Positions 8,599-16,939 of a stretch of DNA of 64,000 nt are shown here, one piece after another; the first letter of the stretch is position 1, and each line of letters starts with the position of its first letter. Position numbers and translations under genes: made by a program. Under the pieces are notes generated by a model. The model worked only from the letters and a program-made list of their open reading frames with translations. It was not told the DNA's origin and did not search any database. The stretch comes from Pseudomonas putida. Lineage in GTDB: Bacteria > Pseudomonadota > Gammaproteobacteria > Pseudomonadales > Pseudomonadaceae. The stretch is from assembly GCF_030159595.1 (NCBI RefSeq), contig NZ_BSKJ01000002.1, positions 551,881-615,880 of the forward strand. The letters are read 5' to 3'.

Positions 8599-9073
8599 AT
8601 TTCACTTCAACCGTGATCTTCTTCGACACGACGCTCGGCTTGAACGGTACATGATACTGGTCACCCAGGATCAGTTGCAGCGTATGCTTGCCCGGCGTCA
8701 GGGTAATGCTGGTTTCGGTCTGCGCCTTGCCAAAGTGCAACACCTGCGGGCCCGCCGGCAGTGCAGTGCCAGCTTCGGGCATCAGGCTGGTTGGCAGCGG
8801 CATGTCGGCCACGGGTTCTTTATCCACATCCACCAGCAGGTGGTGGTGCCCGGTGTGCGGGGTCTGGTCACCCGCTGGCTTGAGTGCCATACCCTCGATG
8901 CCGAATTTGACGGTGAAGGTCTTGTCGACCGTGGCACCCTCGGCGGGGGAAACGATGAAGACCTTGGCCTCCTTGGGCGGCTCCTGGCTCTTCAGGGCGT
9001 CCGCGGCACTGGCGAACATCGACGCTCCCATCAGCAGACCGGCAACGGCAGCACGCGAAAATAGGCTGTTCAT
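8597..9073 (-). CDS. DUF4399 domain periplasmic protein
   Basis: A 158-residue protein with a Sec signal peptide (residues 1-23, cleavage near ASAAD). The mature part has the DUF4399 pattern: KVFIVSPAEGATV, KFGIEGMALKPAG, the histidine-rich HTGHHHLLVDVD and LTPGKHTLQLILGDQYHVPF, which suggest an Ig-like beta fold with possible metal binding. Function is unknown. The AGGAG ribosome site lies just upstream of the ATG. It is monocistronic and convergent with serA, sharing its terminator. Confidence 0.85.
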   Translation of the reverse strand: MNSLFSRAAVAGLLMGASMFASAADALKSQEPPKEAKVFIVSPAEGATVDKTFTVKFGIEGMALKPAGDQTPHTGHHHLLVDVDKEPVADMPLPTSLMPEAGTALPAGPQVLHFGKAQTETSITLTPGKHTLQLILGDQYHVPFKPSVVSKKITVEVK

Positions 9074-9296
9074 TCACTTCTCCTGTGATTCACTTATTGA
9101 CCGCAGCCTGGGATCCAAAGGCAGCGGTAGTTCACCTTAGTTGAAATATTCGCCAAGGTGTTCACATTGCCTGACAGAAATATTTCGGTCAGGGTTAAAC
9201 AATGCCGAGGCTTCAAGGTCATAGGCTGCGCTCGATCACGGCGAGGAAGAAAGCCGTGGCGAAAGTTATTCATCTGCTAAAAGAAAAGGGGCATTC

Positions 9297-9785
9297 ATGC
9301 GTTCGACCATAGGGGTACTGCTGGCAGTACTGATCAGTCCATTGGCCCAGGCGGAGCTGATAGACGAAATCGCCGACCGGGGCGAACTGCGGATTGCGGT
9401 ACAGGCTGACAATTCGCCGTACGCCTTCAAGCAAGACGACCATCTGACAGGTTTCGACATCGAATTTGGCCAGGACCTGGCCCGGGAACTGGACTTGCGC
9501 GCCGAGTTCGTCGAAGCCCCGGCAGCCGAAGTATTGAGCGGTGTCGAGAGTGGCAAATATGACGTCGCATTCACACCATCGAGTGATGCGCTCAAGGGCG
9601 ACGGCCCGCTCGATGTGAGCCTTCCGTTTGGCGAGAAGAAGCTGGTGATCCCGTTCCAGAAGGACAACCCGGCGTTCGAAAGTGCGGTGAACAATGCGCT
9701 GCAACGGCTGAAAGACAGTGGCCGCACGGCCGAGCTTGAGCAGAAGTGGTTCAAGGGTGTGCAGGAGACTGCGGCCGGGCAGTAA
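9297..9785 (+). CDS. Shortened solute-binding protein (SBP_bac_3 type) lacking lobe 2
   Basis: A 162-residue exported protein: signal peptide 1-19 (cleaved near AQAEL), then the start of a polar amino acid binding fold (LIDEIADRGELRIAVQADNSPYAF...GFDIEFGQDLARELDLRAEFV...GKYDVAFT). Full-length relatives are about 250 residues. Here the sequence passes from the lobe-1 segment (to about residue 115) directly to the C-terminal lobe-1 return strand and helices (KLVIPFQKDNPAFESAVNNALQRLKDSGRTAELEQKWF). The roughly 80-90 residues that would form lobe 2 are missing in frame. No transporter genes are adjacent. It may be a single-lobe binding or sensory protein, or a decaying gene; frame and signal peptide are intact. 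Confidence 0.7.
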   Translation: MRSTIGVLLAVLISPLAQAELIDEIADRGELRIAVQADNSPYAFKQDDHLTGFDIEFGQDLARELDLRAEFVEAPAAEVLSGVESGKYDVAFTPSSDALKGDGPLDVSLPFGEKKLVIPFQKDNPAFESAVNNALQRLKDSGRTAELEQKWFKGVQETAAGQ

Positions 9786-9800
9786 GATTTTTTACAGCCT

Positions 9801-9900
9801 GTACCGGCCTCTTCGCGGGTGAACCCGCTCCCACAGGATCACCACATGACTCAAGACCTGTGCAGTACCTGTGGGAGCGGGTTTACCCGCGAAAGGGCCA
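9801..9900. repeat. REP doublet (REPIN)
   Basis: Inverted REP palindromes (CTTCGCGGGTGAACCCGCTC and GTGGGAGCGGGTTTACCCGC) around a spacer with its own short dyad, between the convergent short SBP gene and DUF523 gene. Confidence 0.9.
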
Positions 9901-9908
9901 GGACAGGC

Positions 9909-10412
9909 TTAAACTGAAAGCCCGGCCAGCGCCTGCTGCGCCTGTTCCAGCTCCAGCTCACTGAACACCCGCACCCCCTCCCGCCGCAGCAACGCGGTGG
10001 TCACCCCTTCCCCCGCCACCTTCACACCGCTGAACGTGCCGTCATAGGTCAACCGGTTGCCACACGAGGGGCTGCCAGACTTCAGCACCGCCACACGGAT
10101 GCCATGCCGACGCACCCGTTCCAGCGCCAGCTGCGCCCCGGCCAGAAACGCGGCACTGACATCTTCGCCCGCCATCGTCAGCACCTGTGCAGTGCCATCA
10201 AGCACCTCGCCGCCCTGCCCGCCGGGTATCTCGGCTGGCGGGCGCGGGGTCGGCAAGCCACCTGCCACCTCCGGGCACAACGGCACCACGCGCCCCTCGG
10301 CCTGCCACTGCTGCAACAGGTCCGGGTGCCCACTGGCCCGGCCGTCATAGCGCACCGGCTGCCCGAGCAGGCAGGCGCTGACCAGCACCTTGGGCAGATC
10401 AGAACGGGTCAT
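9909..10412 (-). CDS. DUF523 domain-containing protein
   Basis: A 167-residue cytoplasmic protein with DUF523 hallmarks: an N-terminal VSACLLGQPVRYDG motif, CPEVAGGLPTPRPPAEI and a C-terminal LKSGSPSCGNRLTYDGTFSG cysteine motif. The conserved cysteines suggest metal or Fe-S binding, but no biochemical role is established. The start is the ATG at 10412; an in-frame GTG lies two codons upstream. It overlaps the 3' end of the oxygenase gene by 14 bp, so the two are co-transcribed. Confidence 0.85.
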   Translation of the reverse strand: MTRSDLPKVLVSACLLGQPVRYDGRASGHPDLLQQWQAEGRVVPLCPEVAGGLPTPRPPAEIPGGQGGEVLDGTAQVLTMAGEDVSAAFLAGAQLALERVRRHGIRVAVLKSGSPSCGNRLTYDGTFSGVKVAGEGVTTALLRREGVRVFSELELEQAQQALAGLSV

Positions 10413-11040
10413 TGCCACGGCGCCTGAACCAGCCCGTCAACGACAGCCGCTCACGCCCGGCTGGCAACACTTCGTGCGGCACTTCTCCCGACAGGAACAC
10501 CACCAGGCTGCCCGCCACTGGCTCAATGTCGTGCTCGACGCCATCGGGCAGGAACATGCGCAACTGGCCACCGTCTTCTGGCTGCCAGCCTTCATTCAGG
10601 TACAACACGGCCGACACCATGCGCCGGTCATCGTCGCGAAAACGGTCCAGGTGCCGGCGATAAAACGCCCCCGGTGGGTACAGGGCAAAATGGCATTCAA
10701 AGTCTTCAAGGCCCAGGAACAGCCCCTGGTTGATGGCCAGCCGCAACGGGTCCATGGCCGCCAGGTACTGGTCGCAGGCCTCGGCCTGACCAGGGTCGAT
10801 CCACTGGATCTGGTCGCCACGGATGGCCTCGCGCACTTCCTGGGCAACACCGCGCCCAACCCCTGCTGGGTTGAGTTCGCCTTCGGCATCACGGCGCCGG
10901 CATTCGGCCGCCAGCGCGCGTACCAGGTCGGCAGGCAGAAACAGCGCCTGCTGGGACCAGCCATGGGTGGCCAGATCGTCGACGACGGCCGCAAGCATCG
11001 GGTGTTCGGGGGAGTTGTGCATGGCGCGCATCATATCCAT
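10399..11040 (-). CDS. 2OG-Fe(II) oxygenase superfamily protein
   Basis: A prolyl-4-hydroxylase-like 2-oxoglutarate/iron dioxygenase of about 210 residues. The facial triad and co-substrate residues are visible: HLDRF (H and D ligands), the distal histidine in SGEVPHEVLP and the arginine in GRERLSLTGWFR. The middle has FYRRHLDRFRDDDRRMVSAVLYLNEGW typical of the family. Substrate unknown. The start is uncertain: ATGs at 11040, 11031 and 11022 are clustered and none has a clear ribosome site. I chose the most upstream. The downstream DUF523 gene overlaps and probably shares the transcript. Confidence 0.8.
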   Translation of the reverse strand: MDMMRAMHNSPEHPMLAAVVDDLATHGWSQQALFLPADLVRALAAECRRRDAEGELNPAGVGRGVAQEVREAIRGDQIQWIDPGQAEACDQYLAAMDPLRLAINQGLFLGLEDFECHFALYPPGAFYRRHLDRFRDDDRRMVSAVLYLNEGWQPEDGGQLRMFLPDGVEHDIEPVAGSLVVFLSGEVPHEVLPAGRERLSLTGWFRRRGNDPF

Positions 11041-11144
11041 TAGCCATGCCGGCGCACAGCGCCACTTGGCCGAGAAGTTCGCGGATATCTCGACAAACCG
11101 GCGCCGGGCCAAGGACAATAGCCGCCTGCCGACAGGAGTCCTGA

Positions 11145-11897
11145 ATGCGCCGTCTGTTTTCCCTGATTCTGCTGATGATCTGCACCATGCCTGTCTGGGC
11201 AGACAACCTGGATCAACTGTACAAGGCCGCCGGCTGGCCCGACCAGCGCGCCCACTTCAACGATGCCCTCACCGCCGCCCAGGCGCGCTATCGCAACAGT
11301 TTGCCACCCGCCGTCTACCAGGCGCTGGTCAACAACAGCAACCAGCGCTTCCAGGCCCAGGCGGTGGACCGTCGCGCCCAGGCGCAGCTGCGCGCCACCT
11401 TGGCCAATCCGGCACCGGCCCTGGCGTTCTTCCAGTCGCCGCTGGGACGCAAGGTGGTGGCAGCGGAACTCAAAGCCACACGCAAGGACGAACTGGCCAA
11501 GAATGCCAAGGGCTTGCCAAAGATCCAGGCCAGCGACGACCGCCTGCTGGTCATCGGCCACCTGGCCCAGGCCCTGCCAGCGCGTGAGGCCGGCGCCGAA
11601 GTCAGCCTGGCCATCGCCGGCGTGGCGGCCGACAGCCTCAGCTCGATGATCCCCGGCCTGTTTGGCGGCGGCCAGGCCCAAGGCCTGCTCGACGGCCAGC
11701 GCCAGCGCCTGATGAGCCAGATCGGCGAAGACCTCAACAACACCCTGCTGTATGTCTACCGCGACCTGTCCGACGCCGAGCTGGAAGCGTTCGCCACCTT
11801 TGCCGAGTCACCCGACGGCAAGGCGTACTACCAGGCCGCCCTGGCCGCCGTGCGCGCCGGCCTGGCGGTTGGCCAAAGCACCAACGACTTGAAGTGA
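11145..11897 (+). CDS. DUF2059 domain exported protein
   Basis: A 250-residue protein with a signal peptide (MRRLFSLILLMICTMPVWA, cleavage before DNLD). The helical body contains the DUF2059 region late in the protein, around YVYRDLSDAELEAFATFAESPDGKAYYQAALAA. Such proteins are periplasmic and of unknown function. An AGGAGT ribosome site precedes the ATG. The stop codon at 11895-11897 directly abuts the stop of the convergent hydrolase gene with no spacer and no terminator visible. Confidence 0.8.
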   Translation: MRRLFSLILLMICTMPVWADNLDQLYKAAGWPDQRAHFNDALTAAQARYRNSLPPAVYQALVNNSNQRFQAQAVDRRAQAQLRATLANPAPALAFFQSPLGRKVVAAELKATRKDELAKNAKGLPKIQASDDRLLVIGHLAQALPAREAGAEVSLAIAGVAADSLSSMIPGLFGGGQAQGLLDGQRQRLMSQIGEDLNNTLLYVYRDLSDAELEAFATFAESPDGKAYYQAALAAVRAGLAVGQSTNDLK

Positions 11898-12839
11898 TCA
11901 GCCCAGGCGCTGGTCGATGAAGTCGAAGTAGCGCTGGCGAATGCCCGGCAGCTCGTTGGCCAGGTGGTGGCGGGCCTCGGGCAACATCAATATCTGCGGC
12001 TCGGCAAACTTGGCCTTGAGCACTTCGAGGTTGTAGGGCCAATCCACCGTGCCATCGGCTTCCCCCTGTACGATCAACGGCTGCCGCGAACTACGCGGCG
12101 CGGCCTCGATACGTTTGACCCAGGCGATCAGTGCGCCCACCCAGGCAGTCGGCAAACGTCGCGGTTGCAACGGGTCGGCCTCCAGGAACGGCAGGAAGCT
12201 CGGGTCGTTGGTGTTTTCGCTGAAGCGCCGTTCGATGCCGTTCACGAAGTGGCGCAGCACGCGATAACTCAACTTCGACCAGCGCCACGAACAAGGCCGC
12301 ACCAACGGTGCCAACAGGATGACCTGGCCATCGATCGGGCTGCGCGCGCCCTGATGCAGCAGGTGATCCACCGCAATGGCGCCACCTGTACTTTGCCCGC
12401 ACAGGTGCCAGGGGCGCGGCAGTTGCAGCGTGCGGGCCTGCTCGAACAACGCCTCCAGCACCTGCTGGTACACCGCGAAGTCACTGATGCTGGCCCGCTC
12501 ACCACTGGACAGGCCGTGGCCGGGGAGGTCGCAGCTGACAACGGCGAAACCCTGCTTGAGCGCCCACTCGATCACATGCCGGTAAAGGCCCATGTGGTCG
12601 TAATAGCCGTGCAGCAGGAACAGCGTCGCGGTCTGCCGCTCGGGCAGCCACACCTGCCCGACCAGGTCGAACCCCGACGCCTGGAACCCGCCCAGCCAGC
12701 TGTGTACCGGCATGTTCAGGCCGTAGAAGCGCTGGTAGTCCTGCGCCTCGGCTGTTAACGGCTGGCGAGCGGTCAACGGCGCCAGGCGTGAGCGTAGGTG
12801 GTCGGGGTGAAAAGCAGCAGGCATCGAGCACATCCACAT
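11898..12839 (-). CDS. Alpha/beta hydrolase (serine aminopeptidase S33-like)
   Basis: An alpha/beta hydrolase of about 313 residues resembling monoacylglycerol lipase-type hydrolases. It shows the oxyanion region LFLLHGYYDHMGLYR, CDLPGHGLSSGERA, the nucleophile elbow CGQSTGGAIA (GxSxG) and the late acid and histidine regions QGEADGTVDW and EARHHLANE. There is no signal peptide, so it is cytoplasmic. Substrate unknown, probably a lipid or acyl ester. The start is ambiguous among ATGs at 12839, 12833 and 12824; none has a strong ribosome site. It abuts the convergent DUF2059 gene. Confidence 0.8.
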   Translation of the reverse strand: MWMCSMPAAFHPDHLRSRLAPLTARQPLTAEAQDYQRFYGLNMPVHSWLGGFQASGFDLVGQVWLPERQTATLFLLHGYYDHMGLYRHVIEWALKQGFAVVSCDLPGHGLSSGERASISDFAVYQQVLEALFEQARTLQLPRPWHLCGQSTGGAIAVDHLLHQGARSPIDGQVILLAPLVRPCSWRWSKLSYRVLRHFVNGIERRFSENTNDPSFLPFLEADPLQPRRLPTAWVGALIAWVKRIEAAPRSSRQPLIVQGEADGTVDWPYNLEVLKAKFAEPQILMLPEARHHLANELPGIRQRYFDFIDQRLG

Positions 12840-12972
12840 TGATGCAATGTATTGATCTGGAATCTTCAGCTCTGGCCGGCGACATGGCAAGCTTGCTCAC
12901 CTTTGAACAACCAGCACCGATCAAACTGTTGGATCAACTGTCATGCACAAAACCTGAAAGCTGGCGCGATCA

Positions 12973-13061
12973 CTGTGGGAGCGGGCTTGCCCCGCGAACA
13001 CCGGCAACGCCGGTGCCATCCACCGCGTCGCCTGCTTCGCGGGACAAGCCCGCTCCCACAA
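12973..13061. repeat. REP doublet (REPIN), outward orientation
   Basis: Two inverted REP arms (GTGGGAGCGGGCTTGCCCCG and CTTCGCGGGACAAGCCCGCT) flank a CCGGCAACGCCGG hairpin. Each arm carries a one-base insertion in the core compared with other copies here. It lies in the 239-bp divergent region between the hydrolase and DUF6436 genes, about 20 bp before the DUF6436 start, so it would be in that gene's 5' leader if transcription begins upstream. Confidence 0.85.
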
Positions 13062-13078
13062 AGGGCCACCGACTCTTC

Positions 13079-13648
13079 ATGAATAGCCAAATCATCAAAC
13101 CGCTGTGCACGGTAATCGCCTTGTTGGTCGGTACCGCCATCCTCTGGCAGGCCTACACCACCTTCCAGGCACGCTACCTGCGCCCGTTCGACAACCAGAC
13201 CACACTGTTCGACGGCAGCCAGCTGCAATTGCCTGCCGAACTTGCCGGCCCAGGCCCAGTCCGCGTCGTGCACTTCTGGGACCCAGCCTGCCCCTGCAAC
13301 GTCGGCAACCAGCAGCACCTGGGCGACCTGGTCAGCCAGTTCGCAGGCCACGGCGTAACGTTCCATGTGCTGCAAAAGCCCGGCAGCCACGGCCAGTTGC
13401 CTGCCAACCTCACCGCCCTCAAGCCCATCGCCAGCCTGCCCGGCAGCGAGCACCTGCCCGCCTCCCCGGCCGTGGCCATCTGGGACCGACAAGGTCGCCT
13501 GGCCTACTTCGGCCCGTACAGCGAAGGCGCGGTGTGCAATGCCAGCAACAGTTTCATCGAGCCTATCCTTAACGCACTGCTCGACGGCCGCAAAGTCAGC
13601 GCCTCGAATACGCTGGCCGTGGGCTGCTATTGTCCTTGGGCCGAATGA
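13079..13648 (+). CDS. DUF6436 domain, thioredoxin-like membrane-anchored protein
   Basis: A 189-residue protein with an N-terminal membrane anchor (residues 7-27) and a thioredoxin-like domain with the motif VVHFWDPACPCNVGNQQHL (CxCN rather than CxxC), followed by VAIWDRQGRLAYFGPYSEGAVCNASNSFIEP and a conserved C-terminal CYCPW. This pattern fits DUF6436. A periplasmic redox or metal-handling role is inferred only. The start MNSQIIKPL immediately precedes the hydrophobic segment. It is followed 20 bp later by the acylase gene, suggesting an operon. Confidence 0.75.
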   Translation: MNSQIIKPLCTVIALLVGTAILWQAYTTFQARYLRPFDNQTTLFDGSQLQLPAELAGPGPVRVVHFWDPACPCNVGNQQHLGDLVSQFAGHGVTFHVLQKPGSHGQLPANLTALKPIASLPGSEHLPASPAVAIWDRQGRLAYFGPYSEGAVCNASNSFIEPILNALLDGRKVSASNTLAVGCYCPWAE

Positions 13649-13668
13649 CGCATGCACAAGGAGACTTC

Positions 13669-16032
13669 ATGAAACGCAGCCTGACCCTGTTGGCCGTGGT
13701 GGTTGCCGTGGCCGCTGGCGCCGGTTACTGGTACATGCAGGGCAAGCTGCCGCAGCGCGAGGGCGAGGTGGCCATGGCCGGCCTGCAGGCGCCGGTCAGT
13801 GTGCGTTACGACGCACGCGGTGTGCCGCACCTGCAGGCCCAGAACGAGGCAGACCTGTACCGCGCCCTGGGCTATGTGCACGCCCAGGACCGGTTGTTCC
13901 AGATGGAGATCCTGCGTCGCCTGGCCCGTGGTGAGCTGGCCGAGGTGCTGGGCGACAAGCTGCTGCCCACCGACACCCTGTTTCGCAGCTTGCGCATTCG
14001 CGATCAGGCGGCGCTGATGGCCAAGCGACTGGACCGCCAGTCACCCGCCTGGCAGGCCCTGCACGCTTACCTCGACGGGGTCAACAGCTGGCAGGTCAGT
14101 CATCCCAAACCCATGGAATTCGACCTGCTCGGCATCACCCCGCGCCCGTTCACTGCCGAAGACACCCTGAGCATCGCCGGTTACCTGGCCTACAGTTTCG
14201 CTGCCGCGTTCCGCACCGAGCCCGCGCTAACCTACATCCGCGACCAGCTCGGCCCCGACTACCTGAACATCTTCGACCTCGGCTGGAAACCCGAGGGGGC
14301 GCTGGACACGCCACTGGCCGCTGCCGACTGGGAAAGCCTGGAAGCCCTCGCCCGCCTCAGCCATGAGGCACTGGGCGAGGCCGGCATCCCGCAATTCGAA
14401 GGCAGCAACGCCTGGGCGGTGGCCGGCAGCCATACCCACAGCGGCAAGCCGCTGCTGGCTGGCGACCCGCACATCGGCTTCGCAGTGCCGGCGGTGTGGT
14501 ACGAAGCCGAACTCTCGGCACCCGGTTTCAACCTGTACGGCTACTTTCAGGCGCTCAACCCGTTTGCCCTGCTCGGCCATAACCGCGATTTCGGCTGGAG
14601 CCTGACCATGTTCCAGAACGATGACGTCGACCTGATCGCCGAACGCACCCACCCGGCCGATACCAACCAGGTGATGGTCGATGGCAAATGGCAGGCACTG
14701 GAAAAGACCGAGCAACAGATCGCGGTCAAAGGCGAAGCACCGGTCACCCTCAGCCTGCGCCGATCGCCCCATGGCCCGATCGTCAACGACGTGCTGGGCG
14801 CCACGGCCGGCCCCACGCCAATCGCCATGTGGTGGGCGTTTCTGGAAACCGAAAACCCGATCCTCGAAGGTTTCTACCAGCTCAACCGTGCCGACACCTT
14901 GGGCAAGATGCGCGAGGCTGCGGCCAAGGTCCATGCGCCGGGGCTGAACTTTGTCTGGGCCAATGCCCGTGGCGATATCGGCTGGTGGGCCGCTGCACAG
15001 CTACCCATCCGACCCGACGGCGTCGACCCGGCGTTCATCCTCGATGGCGCCAGCGCGCAGGCCGACAAGCTCGGCTTCTACCCCTTCAGCGCCAACCCGC
15101 AGCAGGAAAACCCGGCGCGTGGCTATATCGTCTCGGCCAACTTCCAGCCACCGGCAGTGGTGCCGATTCCGGGCTACTACAACCTGCCCGACCGTGGCCG
15201 CCAGCTCGACCGTCAGCTGGCCAACCCTGAGGTGAAATGGGATACGCAGAACAGCCAGGCCCTGCAACTGGATACCGCCAGTGACCACGGCCCGCGCACC
15301 CTTGCGCCGCTACTGGCAACCCTGCGCGCCGTGGCCGAGGGTGGCGAGGAGAAGGAACTGGTGGAGCAGTTGGCCGCCTGGCGCGGTGACTACCCGCTGG
15401 ACTCGACCAGCGCCACGCTGTTCAACCAGTTCCTCTACGAACTGGCCTTCGCGGCCCTGCATGACGAACTGGGCGACACCTGGTTCCCCGTGCTGATCAG
15501 CACCCGCGCCATCGATGCCGCCTTGCCGCGCCTGGCGGCGGATGCCGACTCCCCCTGGTGGACCACCCGCGGGGGCAACCAGCGCACCGACCGCACCGCC
15601 ATCGTGCGCCAGGCCTGGCAGCACAGCCTGAAGCACCTGCGCGATACGCTGGGCAGCGACCCTGCCAGCTGGCAATGGGGCAAGGCCCATACCCTGACCC
15701 ACAACCACCCGCTGGGGGTGAAAAAGCCGCTGAACCTGCTGTTCAACGTCGGACCGTTCGCCGCACCCGGTACCCATGAAGTGCCGAACAACCTCTCGGC
15801 GAAGATCGGCCCGGCGCCATGGCCGGTGACCTATGGGCCGTCGACGCGGCGTCTGATCGACTTCGCCGACGCCGGGCAAGCACTGACCACCAACCCGGTC
15901 GGGCAGAGTGGCGTGCCGTTCGACAGGCATTATGCGGACCAGGCCGAGGGGTATGTGCAGGGGCAGTATCAGCGGGCACAGATGGGGGTGATTCCGGCGC
16001 AGAGCACGCTGAGATTAGTGCCCGCCAGATAA
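13669..16032 (+). CDS. Penicillin/AHL acylase family Ntn hydrolase (HacB-like)
   Basis: A 787-residue exported precursor. It has a signal or anchor segment (4-22), an alpha chain to residue 245, then the autocatalytic site FEGSNAWAV in which S246 becomes the N-terminal nucleophile of the beta chain; the linker is short. The beta chain carries AGDPHIGFAVPAVWYEAEL, GHNRDFGWSLT and a late asparagine-containing region typical of the class. Relatives hydrolyse amide bonds of beta-lactams or N-acyl homoserine lactones; size and motifs recall HacB of P. aeruginosa. Substrate is inferred. The start at 13669 follows AAGGAG; an upstream in-frame ATG lacks a ribosome site. Confidence 0.88.
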   Translation: MKRSLTLLAVVVAVAAGAGYWYMQGKLPQREGEVAMAGLQAPVSVRYDARGVPHLQAQNEADLYRALGYVHAQDRLFQMEILRRLARGELAEVLGDKLLPTDTLFRSLRIRDQAALMAKRLDRQSPAWQALHAYLDGVNSWQVSHPKPMEFDLLGITPRPFTAEDTLSIAGYLAYSFAAAFRTEPALTYIRDQLGPDYLNIFDLGWKPEGALDTPLAAADWESLEALARLSHEALGEAGIPQFEGSNAWAVAGSHTHSGKPLLAGDPHIGFAVPAVWYEAELSAPGFNLYGYFQALNPFALLGHNRDFGWSLTMFQNDDVDLIAERTHPADTNQVMVDGKWQALEKTEQQIAVKGEAPVTLSLRRSPHGPIVNDVLGATAGPTPIAMWWAFLETENPILEGFYQLNRADTLGKMREAAAKVHAPGLNFVWANARGDIGWWAAAQLPIRPDGVDPAFILDGASAQADKLGFYPFSANPQQENPARGYIVSANFQPPAVVPIPGYYNLPDRGRQLDRQLANPEVKWDTQNSQALQLDTASDHGPRTLAPLLATLRAVAEGGEEKELVEQLAAWRGDYPLDSTSATLFNQFLYELAFAALHDELGDTWFPVLISTRAIDAALPRLAADADSPWWTTRGGNQRTDRTAIVRQAWQHSLKHLRDTLGSDPASWQWGKAHTLTHNHPLGVKKPLNLLFNVGPFAAPGTHEVPNNLSAKIGPAPWPVTYGPSTRRLIDFADAGQALTTNPVGQSGVPFDRHYADQAEGYVQGQYQRAQMGVIPAQSTLRLVPAR

Positions 16033-16066
16033 CCGAGGGGGCTGCTGCGCAGCCCCGTTTACACAG

Positions 16067-16939
16067 TCAGCCCTGCCACTTGCCCCCTTCCACAATCACG
16101 CTTTCCGGCTTGGTGTCATCGCTCAGTTCCTTGCGCACATACTGGTCATACAGCTTCAGCAGAAACTTCTCTTCCCCAAGCTTCGCCAGCTCGGCATTCA
16201 CCCAGTCACGCAATTCGGTGTTGCCCTTCTTCACCGCCGGCGCAATCGGTGCTTCTTCACCCAGCAACTCGGGCAGCACGCGGAAACCCGGGTTCTGCTT
16301 GGCCCAGCTGAACAGGATCAGGTTGTCCTGGGCATAAGCATCGCCACGGCCGGTGGCCAAGGCTTGCAGCGACTCGCTGTTCTTCTCGAACTTGAGCAGT
16401 GTCCAGTCCGGGTGGTGCTTGGTCAGCCAGATGTCGGCAGTGGTGCCGGTGGTGACGATGATGGTCTTGTCGGCCAGGTCGTCGAGCTTCTGCACCGGGC
16501 TACCGTCCGCGACGATGGCCTGCACGGCAACGCGCAGGTTGGGGTTGGTGAAGTCCACCGCTTCCTTGCGCTCCGGGGTTACGGTCATGTTGGCGAGGAT
16601 CAGGTCGACCTTGTCGCTCTGCAGGAACGGAATACGGCTGGCCGGTTCCACGGCAACGAACTCGACCTTGTTTTCATCACCCAGCAGGTCCTTGGCCAGG
16701 CGCCGGCCAATGTCGGTGTCAAAGCCCACATAGCGGCCCTTGTCATCGACGAAACCGAACGGCGGCTTGTCGGTGAACACCCCGACAATCAGCTTGTCAC
16801 GGGCCTTGATGGTTTCCAGGTAGCTGGTGGCTGGCGATGCCGCTGCTGGCTTGGGTGGCTCTTCGGCCTTGTTGCAGCCGGCCAGCAGGGCCAGGCCAAA
16901 CAACGGCGCCAGCAGTTTGGTGAGGTTGGCAGTTTTCAT
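16067..16939 (-). CDS. Polar amino acid ABC transporter, substrate-binding lipoprotein
   Basis: A 290-residue SBP_bac_3-type binding protein with a lipoprotein signal (LALLAGC, lipidated Cys22) and a proline-rich linker. The mature domain begins at about 42 with LETIKARDKLIVGVFTDKPPFGF and has DVGF-like VGFDTDIGRRLAKDLLG and ILANMTVTPERKEAVDFTNP. The specific amino acid is not readable. As last gene of a four-gene operon (permease, permease, ATPase, binding protein) it overlaps the ATPase stop by 4 bp. Placement near sulfur genes makes cystine or another sulfur compound plausible, as inference only. Confidence 0.88.
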   Translation of the reverse strand: MKTANLTKLLAPLFGLALLAGCNKAEEPPKPAAASPATSYLETIKARDKLIVGVFTDKPPFGFVDDKGRYVGFDTDIGRRLAKDLLGDENKVEFVAVEPASRIPFLQSDKVDLILANMTVTPERKEAVDFTNPNLRVAVQAIVADGSPVQKLDDLADKTIIVTTGTTADIWLTKHHPDWTLLKFEKNSESLQALATGRGDAYAQDNLILFSWAKQNPGFRVLPELLGEEAPIAPAVKKGNTELRDWVNAELAKLGEEKFLLKLYDQYVRKELSDDTKPESVIVEGGKWQG

